DNA from: Powellomyces hirtus
Lineage: Eukaryota; Chytridiomycota; Chytridiomycetes; Spizellomycetales; Powellomycetaceae
NCBI GenBank assembly: GCA_025526995.1
Contig: JAHLKG010000002.1
Coordinates: 1,969,495-2,033,494 of the forward strand
Direction: 5' to 3'
Length of the DNA: 64,000 bases
Shown here piece after piece: positions 23,601-35,390 of the stretch. Position 1 is the stretch's first letter. Each line of letters begins with the position of its first letter. A program made the translations under genes and the position numbers. Under the pieces are notes generated by a model that had not been told where the DNA came from, ran no database searches, and saw only the letters and a program-made list of their open reading frames with translations.

Positions 23601-26600
23601 AGAGACAGCCACACCACCATCATCACCACCACCACCATCCGTCACATCGCCTTTGTCATTGACGCCGCCCACTTCGTTTCGCAGAGGGTCGCTTCTCCCG
23701 TCTCCGGATCTGCTCGCTCACCACACGGCCATTGACTACATTGCCCCTCCTTTTGCCACGAGTGCAAACAACACAACACCCACGGCGACGACGACCACGA
23801 CGACGACCATGACCTCGGTCGCCTGCCATCCACTCTGCCCCCGACGTACCAAACTCCAGCGCGACATGGGGGCCCACACGCTCGTTGACGCGTTTGGCAG
23901 CGTACACCTGCCCGGCTGCTACGGCACCAAAGGCAAGACCCGCCTCGTCGGTATGATGTCCAAACTCGCAGAGCGCGTCCAATCCATCATCCACCTCCTC
24001 GGCGTCAACCACCACCTCCTCCCGCTCCTCAACGACGTTATCCCCACCTCGTACCCGTCCACACCCTTCATCACCAACCTCGGCTCGCATGACCGGAAAG
24101 TCCACCTCACGAATTTTATCACGAATATTCTGGATGTACTCACGGTCGAGTTTGAGGTCCCCGTCGTGTTGGTGCTGGATAATGCCCAGTGGTGCGATTC
24201 GATGGGAACCCAGCTGTTTTACGATGTGAGTCGCCGGTGTACCCGTATTTTGGCCGTGTGGTTGACAAGACCAAAGGGGGAATACAACATGGAGAGCTCG
24301 AGTTATAAGATTTTGGAGAGGATCATTGTGGGTGGTGTGGAACGAGTTAACCCGGTGCCGCCGGGTGACGATGGGGCGGCTGCGGCGGGGATGAAGAAGA
24401 AAAAACATCGGGGAGACCGCGCTGCGGAACCCTTTGTGGCTCAACAACGAGAAAATCAAAACCAACAACGCCAGCAACAGCAACAACATGACCAATCGTC
24501 GCCCACCACTCCCCGAGACCAAGAACAACATCAGCAACACCAACAACCATCATCAACAAAACCACCGATCGTCATCTCTGAAACGGGCCATGCGGCGATT
24601 CCCGCGGCTCTCTTGGACCTGTCTGGTCTCTCCCTCTCCGAAACCGAAGAGATGCTACTAACCATCATGCGTAAACGCTACACGACCGCCGAAGGCGTTG
24701 ACGGGCGGCTCGTGGCCGAAATCTTCCGCCGCACGGGCGGCAACCCGGTCATGATCGCCATGCTCACCTCCTCGATCCTCGAACGCCTCGACGGCATGGT
24801 CGTCGATGGTGTCTTGAGAATCGCGAGTCGCGCCCATACGGCGAGTCAGTTGGATGGTGTTCTCCCTCAGGACGCCGCGACCGTCGTCCTCGCGCACCTC
24901 GACCGGACCGAACCCGCCATGCGCCATGTGCTACTAGTTGCGTCGGTTGCGGGCCAGCATTTCAAGTTGCATACGTTGGCGGCGTTGTTGATACGAAACC
25001 CGGTCAAGGAGTTTGCAGAGTTTGGACTGGAGACGCCACAGGGACGACAGCGGTTGCTGGAGTACCTGATGGAACATGATCGGTTCCAGTTTTTGAAATT
25101 CACGTTTGAGAAGAGCCCCGTTAACAAGAATCAACAGCTCCACCACGAGACGACCACCAAGACAGAACAACAACAGGAGGCAGCAGAGGAAACGCCGGGG
25201 GAATCGGATTCGGCCTGGATGTCGAGTTCGGGATATTCGTCCGAGGCTAGCAGTATCATGTCCGAGTCGGAAGCGGAGACGTCCTCCTCTGCTTCCTCGA
25301 TCGCATCCTTGTCCTTGTCAACCCGCTCGGGCGGGTCGGGGTCGTCGTACACTCGACGTCATCGTCACCACAAGAAGAAAAAGGACCGGGAAAATGACGA
25401 ACAAACTGATGTTACGAATGACAACGACGATGCCACAACGAGCAACAGCAACAGCAACCGCGTTCCGCAGACAGAAGAATACTGCAGCGAAATCTATTTC
25501 CACCACTACGTTGTCTACCGCGCCATCTACTCCACCATCATCCCTTCCCGCCGGGCCACCCTCCACGCCTCGTACGCAGCCCACTACGCGCAAACCCTCT
25601 CGCAAGCCGACATTTCCCTCCGCTCCGGCACCCGCGATTTCTTTGTCGCGACCATCAACCTCCATCTCGACCGCTGCCGCCCGCTCGTGCCCGCCTCCAC
25701 GTTACTCCGATTCGCCCTTGACGCGTTCAACATGTACGCTTCGCGCGCCATCATTTCCGAAGCCATTGACGCGTACACCCGCCTCGAACATTTAATGAAA
25801 ACGTACCCCGAGCAGGCCGCCGACACGATGGATATCCTCGCCCGCCTCCGCGTGCTGCGCCTCATGTGTGATTTGTGGCTCGGCGCGATTGATTACCACA
25901 AGGGCTGGGAGTATTTTACGAAAGCGATGAGTGAGTTGGGCGTCATTGTGCCGGCGGTCAGTAGCGTGCCCTGGTGGAAGACGGCGATGAAACATGTGGC
26001 GAGACAGTTCACTTATAGGAGAATGAAGAGGGAGGACGAGAAGCATGCGTTTTCGTTGAAGGCTATGGGGTAAGGATATGTGTGTGTGCAGATGGTCCGT
26101 GCGAGCGTGCAGTTGATGGATTTTTGATTTTTGATTTTTTTTTTTTTTTTCGCTGGATTTATCAGGAAGGCCTTTCCGCAATACGCCAACGACCGCACCT
26201 ACCTCACCCGTCTCGCTTCGGAATGCATGCTGTGCCTAGACAGCGCGATGCACCTCGCCGTGCATAAAAACTCACTACCTTGCTACATGCTCGTTCTCCT
26301 CATCAACGTCAACCTCGCCGAAGTGCTGCGGTCCACTCAACCGGGGCGGCTACGGCACGCGTATATCCGGCTCGGGATCGGGCTCGAGGCGTTGGGACAT
26401 CGACGACTTGCCAAATGGTACTTGAAGCAAGGCGCGGCCATCACCCCTACGGCGTCCGAGGCGGAACGTGAGGCGGATAAAGTGACGGTCTCGATGACGC
26501 TCATTGCGTTTGGAGAGGGGGATTGGCATCGCGTGGAGAGAGCGTCGAATGCCGTTCTGCATAGTCTGAAAACAAAGGGCGCGCTAGGAACGAGAGACGT

Positions 26601-28218
26601 GATTGATATCTGGAATGTGCAGTTGGGGATGTATTGGATTTTGGGCGACTTGCCCCGTCTGCATGCCGTGTGTGCTGATTATTACCGCGTGGCGGTCGAG
26701 ATTGATTTCGAGTCGCCGCGGACCCTCCGTCCCGCCATGTGCATGGCCGCGGTTCTGTGGACCCGCGGCAACCCCGTCACGGAAACAGCACGATGGTACC
26801 ATTTGGCCCGCGCGCAGCAGTGTCGTCTCGACAAGGCAGCGGAACGCGGCGCAACGACGGGGTTCGGGGTTGCGATTCGTGCGGTGAACCTGTGTTACTT
26901 TTTCCGTATTTTTGTAGGCCGGCTGCATCTCCTTGCTTGGAATGACGCGCGGTGGGAACGCGGTGGGGATCTAGCCCAGCCGGCGATCCTGCACCGCAAC
27001 ATGACCCTCGCGGCCACGGAACTGAAACAGTTGCTGAATACCGTGTCCCTGGGGGTGGCGTACATGGGCCCCGATTTGTGGCTTACGACGGCGTTGATGC
27101 TGGACTGGGCGTGTTTGATTGTGCAGACGTTGAATAGGAGCGGGAGTAGTGGGGCGAGTAGCGGTGGGATGAGGCATTGTAATGCGTCAACGATGCTGTT
27201 TTGTCCTCTGTCTGCTTCTGTGGCTTCTTGTTCTTCTGCGGCTTCGGTGGGGACTGCTGCGGGTGCTGCGGCTGCGGCTTCATCGGCGTCGGTGGGAAGT
27301 TGGTCAAGGTCGAGCACGGGCAGTCCTGCATCCTCCTCTGCGACCTCTCTCGTCTCCGCCATAACCCGAGCCACAACAAGGAGTAGCACGCCGGGGACCA
27401 CCACCACCACCACGACCAGCACCACCACCACCCTCCAACACATCAAAGCGCAAGCCCAGCGCGAAACCTCTCTTATCTTACAAGCCGTGCACGAACGCAA
27501 ACTCTGTCTCGACATTACTCGCGCCCTGCGTGACCTCGTCAACCGCCCTGCGCGGCAGGCTCCGCTGACCAAGCTCACCCTCCATTACGTCAATTGCGTG
27601 CTGTACCTCCTGGGCGGCGGCAAAGTGGACAAGGCGAGCGGAATGCTGGAGCGCCATCTCAAGTGGACAGAGACGCGGGGAAATGAGTTTATGTGTGCGG
27701 TTGTGGCCCGAGGGTTGGTGAGAGTTGGGGGATTGGGTGAGGGGAGAGAGAGGCGGAGGAACAACAGGAGTGAAGCGAGATGGCCTTCCCCACCGCAATC
27801 CATGCCGAACGTCACACCGCCGCTGGCTTCACCTGCAGAATCGGCCGCGGCAGCAGCAGCAGCAGCAGCATCGACGACTGAACGACCCAGCCAGGACGGA
27901 GAGAAACCCCCGCCACGCCAGCAACAGCAAGCATTGCATGCGTGCCCGATTCTGTCGCAACTCGCGCACCAGAAACAACGCAAACACCAACGCAAAAAAG
28001 AACTTGAAATACCAGCATCGGCCACACCATCACCACCATCACCACCACCACCGACTTGCCCGTCTCAGATCCAGTGGCACGCCCTCGCTCGAACCCACGA
28101 CGCAGCGGGGTTGACGCAGGCGGTGCGAGAAGTGTTTGTCAGGACGGGACACGCGTGGGAAGTGGAGTTGTTGGATATGTATAGTCCAATCCCTAACCCG
28201 GGCCCGGAGGCCGAGTGA
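20606..28218 (+). CDS. ADCY10-like soluble adenylyl cyclase (two cyclase domains + P-loop NTPase + long C-terminus)
   Basis: It is predicted to make cAMP from ATP in the cytosol. Exons 20606-20726, 20858-26069 and 26166-28218 join in phase to 2461 aa. The first class III domain has VVIADISGYS (metal Asp38) and VVKFAGDSLVAVW (Asp89); Lys85 sits where human soluble cyclase has a Lys used in bicarbonate binding. The second domain (about residues 380-520) lacks the first Asp (VFVRLTG) but keeps DDKGPTLLLVWG and VAQGVVFSGVIGS, as in ADCY10. A linker leads to a P-loop NTPase with Walker A GKTGTGKS near residue 610 and Walker B VVLVLDNAQW near 1144, split by long disordered inserts. The C-terminus is helical and TPR-like. 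No membrane segment is seen. The domain order matches animal ADCY10, and the extra length comes from low-complexity Gln, Ser and Ala tracts. Bicarbonate regulation is possible but unproven. Confidence 0.9.
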
Positions 28219-28600
28219 GGCGCCCAGAAGAGGTGCAGGGCAAAGACAAGTTGCGCGCGGAATAGGGTTGGTAATGTCTGTCTGACGCGACACAACTGGG
28301 CGTATGCGATAAGGAGTTTTTTGGACAGTGGAGTCCCCCCCCCCCCCCCCTGGCGTAGGGTTAGTTTGGCAGTTATTTTCTGTGCATGTGCTTTTGTTTT
28401 TTTTCCCGCTTGTGTTTTTGTGTATATACTATGTTAAACCTCCCTTGCTCCTCCTACATCCATGATTGAATCACCGCCATGATTCTCTAACCTTTTCCGT
28501 GAAGCTCACTGACGAGGCCAAAACGCAAAATTTTCCTACATCCATGATTTTCTAACATTTTCCGTGAAGCTCACTGACGAGGCCAAAATGCAAAAGAGAG
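28219..28600. other. 3' flank of the cyclase gene with a short direct repeat
   Basis: This contains a 14-C run near 28336 and a 53-bp near-perfect direct repeat at 28478-28530 and 28543-28595 (CATGATT..TCTAAC..TTTTCCGTGAAGC..). The second copy ends six bases before tRNA-Leu copy 5. Confidence 0.75.
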
Positions 28601-28683
28601 TGACGAGAGTGGGATTTGAACCCACGCCTCCGGAGAGATCAGGGCCTTAACCTGACGCCTTAGACCAACTCGGCCATCTCGCC
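28601..28683 (-). tRNA. tRNA-Leu(AAG), copy 5
   Basis: This is an 83-nt sequence identical to the other copies, on the minus strand, with anticodon AAG and intact A/B boxes. Confidence 0.97.
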
Positions 28684-28859
28684 TTGGATGTAAGCGATGC
28701 GGCTGCTCGACTTGTGAGCTTTACCCTCGCACTGTGGTTTATTTGATGGTCGCACACGCTCAAGGTACCGAGAACCAGGCCCAACGTTTGGGCCCAGGCG
28801 GAATATGGGTAAAGATGGTAACAGTCGAGAAGTTTCACACTCGATTGGAGTTTTCTCAA

Positions 28860-28942
28860 GGCGAGATGGCCGAGTTGGTCTAAGGCGTCAGGTTAAGGCC
28901 CTGATCTCTCCGGAGGCGTGGGTTCAAATCCCACTCTCGTCA
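28860..28942 (+). tRNA. tRNA-Leu(AAG), copy 6
   Basis: This is an 83-nt sequence identical to the other copies, divergent from copy 5 with 176 bp between the 5' ends. A T-rich run follows within 20 bp. Confidence 0.97.
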
Positions 28943-29205
28943 CTCAATCCTTTTTCTTTTTCGAGTTGAAGGCACTTGTGCACGTAGTGGCGGAGGCTCG
29001 CGAGTTCAAGGGTCGATGCCCTGCTAGAGCTTATATACACCAACAGCGCCTCCAATGCAGGGTCTTAATGTCCGAAGAGAGGAAACAGATAGGGAACTCG
29101 ATCCGGGCGTAACAGATATATAAAATTGTCCACATAGAAGAAATAGAAGAAAAAAATGGTCCATCTTCACATACACTCACTTCGCGGCACACTTCGTTTT
29201 TATGT

Positions 29206-32200
29206 TCATGAACCCCGTAGCAGATGATATCGCTTCAAGACAGCACAGATCACTTCCCGAGTGATGGGCTTGGCCAGACACTCTGTGATCCCGACCTGCG
29301 CCAATCCATGAGGCAACGAATCGAGCGGATGCGCCGTGATGACGATAATCGGACCGGCGTATCCCGTCGATCGGATTCTCGCGGCAGCTTCCTGTCCGCC
29401 CATGCGCGGCATTTCCAGATCCTTGATGAGGGGGAGAGCGAAATATAGTAAGAGACCTCTGAGGGCTGGGTTCTGTTTCCGTCGTCGCGCCATGCTTACC
29501 ATGAAAATGATGTTGTAAGTGCTCCAGAAGCACCGCTGCAGAGCTTCGATGCCGTTGATAGCATCGTGCGTCTCAAATAAGCCAATCGAGTCCAGGACTC
29601 TCCCAAGGATCCCGCGCGACACGTTCGAGTCGTCTACGACCAGAACCAAAGGTGTCGACGGGCGCGTTCCTATTGCCGACGGCGGGTCCGAGTGCGTCTT
29701 GATCAATCGTCCCGGTGGAATCGTCCGCGTCGGTAACGAATTCAGAATCACCCGCGACCTCGGTGCTGGCGGAGAGTCTGACGGCGATGGCTGGTTACCT
29801 TCCGCGGCATCTGACAACACATATGAATTGCTCTTGCAGCCTAGAAGCGCACTGGCTTGAGGGAGTAGGGCGGGCCGTCCTAGCATGGGAACGGACAACT
29901 TGAACGCTTCTGCTGCAGACTGGTCTTCAATGTCATACAGTGTGGAGTGCATCTCCCCTTCTAGTGCCTGCGTTTGTGGTACGAAAGGTCGTTTTATCGG
30001 CTCAAAAGAACCCCGGTTCCATGAACCGTCGGCGCTGGCTGATTTGCGAATTCGGTGCAGACTCGCTGCCGACGGCACTGACAGGACGGATGCCGGCGGA
30101 TAGTACTGTGAGGAGAAGGCTGGCATGTAGGTGGCTTGCTGTCGGAGTGTATCTGAAGGGGATGGCAATCGTGGTCGTACATGGTTTAGCTGATGAGGCG
30201 ATACCTTTTGTGGTTGTGGTTGTGGTTGCGGATGTGATTGTAGTCGTAACGATGGCGGTAGCCACTGCGGTTGTGATTGCGGTGGCGTGGGCACCGGTGC
30301 TTGAAGGATGTTGTCGAGAGGCTGCATCGATGATTGAACCAGCGCATTGTCGCGCAGCGATGGTCGTCTGGAGGTAGGGGACGGGTACGAAGGCATCCCT
30401 TGCGGTGAAGACGAAAGATGCTGGTGCTGATGTTGCGATCGGCCCCGATGAGGCTGCGGAGCCATACCATCATTCGCGGGTTTGATATTCTCCAAACCCT
30501 CCGGGCTGCTATTATTATGTCGTGGCATCCCCTTAGGAGATAGACCAGTAGTCTCGCCAGCAGCCATGACGGGCACGGGAGCCGAACGTGTGAATGTGGG
30601 CGGTTTCGGCGGGCTCTGCCCAGCTTCAATCATCTGAACTTGGTAGGTCCGCAGCACACCTTCGATTTGTTCCTTGGTAAACGGTTTCGGCAGAGCTTGC
30701 GACATGCCCGATTCACGGAGATGGACCATCGCTTGCACTTCTTCCCCGGGAACGACGGACGCCGTGGTGGCGACGATGGGCGCTGTGCAGCCCATGTCCC
30801 GGATTCGACGCGTGGCTTCGTGGCCATCGACATTTGGCATCATCACTGCAAGCGATGGGATAGACAGATTCAATTTACTTCCTCTGCTCAGAAAGCACAA
30901 AGAACAAGATAGGAAAGAGCAATCAAAGGGGATACGTACAATCCATGAAAATGATAGAATACGACGGCGCATTGTGCGCCCCATATGCCTTAATAGCTTC
31001 CTGTCCGTCCGCAGCTTGGTGTATTGGGAGGTCGGTCATGCGTGACAAGTGTCGACACAAGATCCGACGATTGATCCCCGAGTCATCCACAACCAGGATG
31101 GCGTTTCCGCGATCATGAAGCTCCTCTGCCGATGACGTTGCCGGTATGACCACCGGGCGAGCGTCCACTTCCTTTTCGTTTTGCGCGTGCTGCTTGAGAG
31201 CTGCCGGCGCTACAGATGGTGATTGCGTCAAAGACGCCTGCAAGGGTGAAGGTGCCCGCGGCACGGTTGTGAACGGAGCCACTTCAAGCGCTGGGCGTGG
31301 TATGCTTCGCACATGCCGCACATTCGACGGCGACTGCGTATTGTAATTCTGCGGCCCGCCCCCAGACTGATGAACTTGATCATTCGACCCGTCATCCTCA
31401 ATCAGTCGCGCCCGAATCTCCCTCGCCAGCCCGTCAGGGAAACTGTCAAACGACGGCCGGGGGGAACCCCGAGACCCTGGCTGTAAACCCACAGTGGCCA
31501 CGGCCGCGGCAGCTGCGGTGCTCATCATCGAATCCCCCGTCCGCCGCCGCGGCATTCGGGGGCGCGCACCCGGTGAGGTGGGACCGCCCTGGAAAAAGCC
31601 CATGTCCCCGTCGTCGCTGCCGTAAAACCCGGAACTTGGCCGAGGTGCCACGGGGACCAGCCCTAACCCCGCATTGGAGTTGGCGGACGATGCTGATGAG
31701 GAGGGCTGCATGTGAACTTGTTGATATTGAGCGTCAACGGGTCCCATTGCAACAGTAGAGCCGTTCTTTCCGGCTGACAGCTCATCCACGGACGGGAGAC
31801 TGGTGTCCTTTTTGTGTTCGAGCCGTGCCCCCACGCCGACTGACATCTCCAACGCCCGCGCCACCAGCGGCCGCTCGGTCAACTGTTTCGTCAATTCGTC
31901 AAACCGTGCCGCAGCTACGTTGCGCTCCAAGCACTTTTGTCCATCCAGCAACATCGGAGGTGCGACCTGTTTCACCCCCAATTCACCCGCCTCGTCTCGA
32001 CCGCGGCTGTCATCCCTCTTGTTATGCGTACTCGCGTTCGCCACTTGTGCCACGGGAAGCACAAAGGTAAACACGCTCCCTTGGCCCCCATTCCCGGGCT
32101 CGCACTCAATCCAACCCCCCATTAGCTTTGAGATCTTGTTGGTTATGGCTAGCCCGAGCCCGGAACCACCGTACTCGCGACAAGCGGACGTCTGGATCGC

Positions 32201-34385
32201 GTACGGCTGGAAGAGAAGCTGCACTTGCGCGGGCGTCAAGGACGGACCCATGTCGGTCACAGCAACATGGATGGTGTGTGTGTGCCCGGATGATTTTGTG
32301 AGTTTGGCGGACACATGGACCTTTATCTTTGATTGAGGTGGGGAAAACTGCGCGGCACGGAACGAGAACCATTCTGTAAGAGGAGACACCTCATGAATAC
32401 CCAGAGAAAAAAATATCCTTCCACCTACCTTGTATGCATTAATGATCAAATTATTTACCACCTGCTGGGATCTCACCGGGTCCACAACCACACTCGTAGG
32501 AACATTTGCTTCCACCGTAGCTTCCACACCTACATCCTGATCCTTCACAAGTTCCCGCGCCCACACGATCGTATCATCCAGTAGCTGACGGAAATTCACC
32601 GGCACTCGATGCAAGTGCACTTCCCCAGCCTCAAAGCGCCCCATGTCCAGTGTGTCGTTAATTAACGATAGCATGTACTCTGACGCGAGCCCGATGGCTT
32701 GTGCGGATCGGTCCATGTCTTGCGTCTCGCCGGAGGGTTGACACGACAGCTCTTCGAGGAGGAAGGTTGACATGTTGAGGATTGCATGTAGGGGCTGCGC
32801 AGAAAGAGCAGAAGATGTATGAAGATCAGGTTTTTAGCGACCGTCTGATGAGATGTTGAAGATTGAGGTCCAGGATGCTGCTTACATTGCGTAGTTCGTG
32901 ACATAAGAAGGCCAGAAACCCTGCTTTGTGGCGGTTTGCATCGCGTTCCGCATCTCTCGCACGAGCAGCATCATCCAAAGCACTTTGTATAACCGCCGTC
33001 TGCTGACTTACAAGGCTCTCAACAGATCGGAGCACCCGCGACGTTTCCGCCACCACCGCTGAAACAAATAACGCTGCCAGGCAAAAGATTGTGCGCCACA
33101 GTCTGATCCGTGAGACAGCTGTGAACATGGGGGGTGGTGGCGGACCCCCTGGAAAACCGGGCGGAGGTGGACCCGGAGGTGATGGTGGCAAGACGACGTT
33201 CTGGAGAGCGATATGCTGCTCGCCGTTCAGCACGATTGCCAGCGATGCACACGAGCAAAATGTGGCGGACGCCAGGCCCGGAATACCCAGCAGCGTACCG
33301 GCAAAGAGCATGATTGGGAAGCTGGACATGATGGAGCATTCGATCGTGACCCCTACGTCGCGAAAGGCAACGTCAAACAGAAATGGGTGACCAATCGAGA
33401 AGATAATCACCCCGGCCCATAACCATAACTTGAGTGTCGTCCGATGCGGGACCCCGCCCGGCATGCTCGCCGAAGACGGCGACGGCGCCGGCGGGCGCCG
33501 CGCCGTGCGCCAGATCCACGCATGCGTATTCGTCAGCGACATGGACGCGGCCAGCGGCACCATCATTGAAATCCCGAGCCAATTGCACGGGAAATCATCC
33601 TGCATAAGGCGGAACCCGGTACCTTTCTCCGGCTGTACTTTCCAGATGATTGCGCAACGCATCATTCCGAACAAAAATGCCGTGACGAGCGTAGTGGCTG
33701 CGAAAATGCAAATCTGCCGTGGAGTGTTGAACAGCGGATGCCGTGTCTTCAGAAACTTCCACAGGAGAAGGACCGTACTTCCGGCTTCCATTAGGTAGAA
33801 TAACGTGACAAGGACAGCAAGTTCGGGCTTAACGACCTTGTAGGCTAGCGCGTAGAACATGGACAGCGCGGACGTAATACTGACGCCTATTATGTCGATG
33901 GGTTTGTGGAGCTGGAAGACGGAGCCGATAAGGAGCGCATTTGGAAACCAGACAATCATTTTAGCGTTGAGTTTGATTGTGGAAGAGATGTAGGCCCCGA
34001 CGAAAAAAATAAATGTCCATCCGGCAATATGAACAAGCGAGCAAGTGTGGCCATGCACAAGCGGCTGTTGCTGCTGCCTCGATATTTGTCCCTCCCGTCC
34101 CCGCCGTCCAGCTCGATGCAAAAACCCGCAGATTAGAAGCTCCCGCGGTGCGGTATCCGAACCTCCAACCGAGTTTGCCGAGTGCTTGTCACCTATCCCG
34201 TGAGATAATCCCGTTTCGCTACGTTTCAGCGTCCTTTCCAATCCTTCCTCCAGCCTCTCCAACTGGCTATCGCCACCGCCATGGCCCTCCGTTGCTCCTA
34301 CCCGCCCACTGCTGCCGCCACCACTGCTATCGCTGTCGTCAACCACAGCCGTCCGCTGAATCCGGAACGTGTTTTGCTGCGGCAT
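29206..34385 (-). CDS. Hybrid histidine kinase: MASE1-like membrane sensor, HisKA, HATPase, two receivers
   Basis: A membrane sensor that autophosphorylates and passes phosphate through its own receivers. Exons 32886-34385, 32429-32794, 30940-32347, 29500-30845 and 29206-29421 join in phase to 1611 aa. A basic N-terminus is followed by about eight or nine hydrophobic helices (residues 115-460) in a MASE1-like arrangement, a Pro/Gly-rich loop, a coiled segment, then the H box FLCHELRNPLHAI, N box NNLIINAYK, G1 VTDMGPSLTP and G2 GGSGLGL. REC1 has VVDDSGINRR, phosphoacceptor FMDLMMP and LPKPF. REC2 has VVDDSNVSRG, FMDLEMP and LAKPI. Introns interrupt the H box and both phosphoacceptor motifs, which helped to fix the junctions. 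Linkers are disordered. No histidine phosphotransfer domain is present, so a separate HPt protein is expected. It is transcribed toward the cyclase gene. Confidence 0.92.
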
Positions 34386-35390
34386 CGCTGCCGCAACCGT
34401 CTTTTCACTTAATGTGCGATTCAGGTGGGCTGAGTTACGAGATTCGGTTTCCCTGGGAAATTAGGACCTGGTTCTTTTGACCTCCCGATAAAGGACAGTG
34501 GTGAGGTCATGCGATGGCGATGTACCCAGTTGGGATGCGGGATCTATTTTTGCAGATCGGGACAGGAGTGCGAGGATTCAGATCAGAAGACAAGCTCGTA
34601 CAGGTTCGAAGTGATGGAGCAGTCAGAAGCCAGTGAAAACGATGTGCGGGTACCGGCGGAATATTTTCGTGGATTTCTGGTGGCGTGGTTGCACTTTCGG
34701 GAGGCTCGTTCTGCGTTCGGAGGGTGGAGGAAGGCAATTCCTGCGTCACCCGTTTTAGTTTCTTGGGCGCAATTTTCGTTGGCTCCAACGCCAGTCAAGC
34801 AGCTCAACCAGAAGAAGCGCTACGTCTGGCCATACATTAGAACCGTAAAAGTCCAGTCTGCCGCTTACCTCTTGCAAGCGGTACGAATTACAGGTCAAGA
34901 GACAATAGAATGAGGAAACGCAAAAATGACCCGTGCGTTTGTGGCGGCGGATGGAGAGGAATCAAAAAATGGGGCCATGTTCTGGAGAGCAGGCGACTGG
35001 TATAGATATCGCGTACGCCTCCCGTATATCATAATGACTGGCGAAACGATGTAGACTGGGCGCTTCTCGTTGATAAATGGGCGCTGGGACATTCAGCAAT
35101 GACGTGCCAAAAAAAGCACGCGTCGCCATGGATGTGGGAGATGACGATGAACAATACTACAGTGAGAGTTCCAATGTTCCCAAAACTACGTCAGTAGCCG
35201 CTGTATGCCACCTTTCCTGACTCGGAGAAGTCCGCTTTGCTTACGCAAGAGGCGCATTTCGGAGGACATTGAGGGAACACGCAGATGGCACAGTCATACT
35301 ATGAAACTCCGAATGGCATCATCCATAGTTATTCAAAAAAAAAGACCATATTAACATAATGTTTCAAGCGGTCATATTTGCATCCCGCAA
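34386..35390. other. Intergenic region, no convincing gene
   Basis: About 1 kb lies between two minus-strand genes. A 134-codon plus-strand frame (34509-34913) exists but shows no domain and no conservation I recognise. The region should contain the promoter of the kinase and the 3'UTR of the receptor cyclase. Confidence 0.4.
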
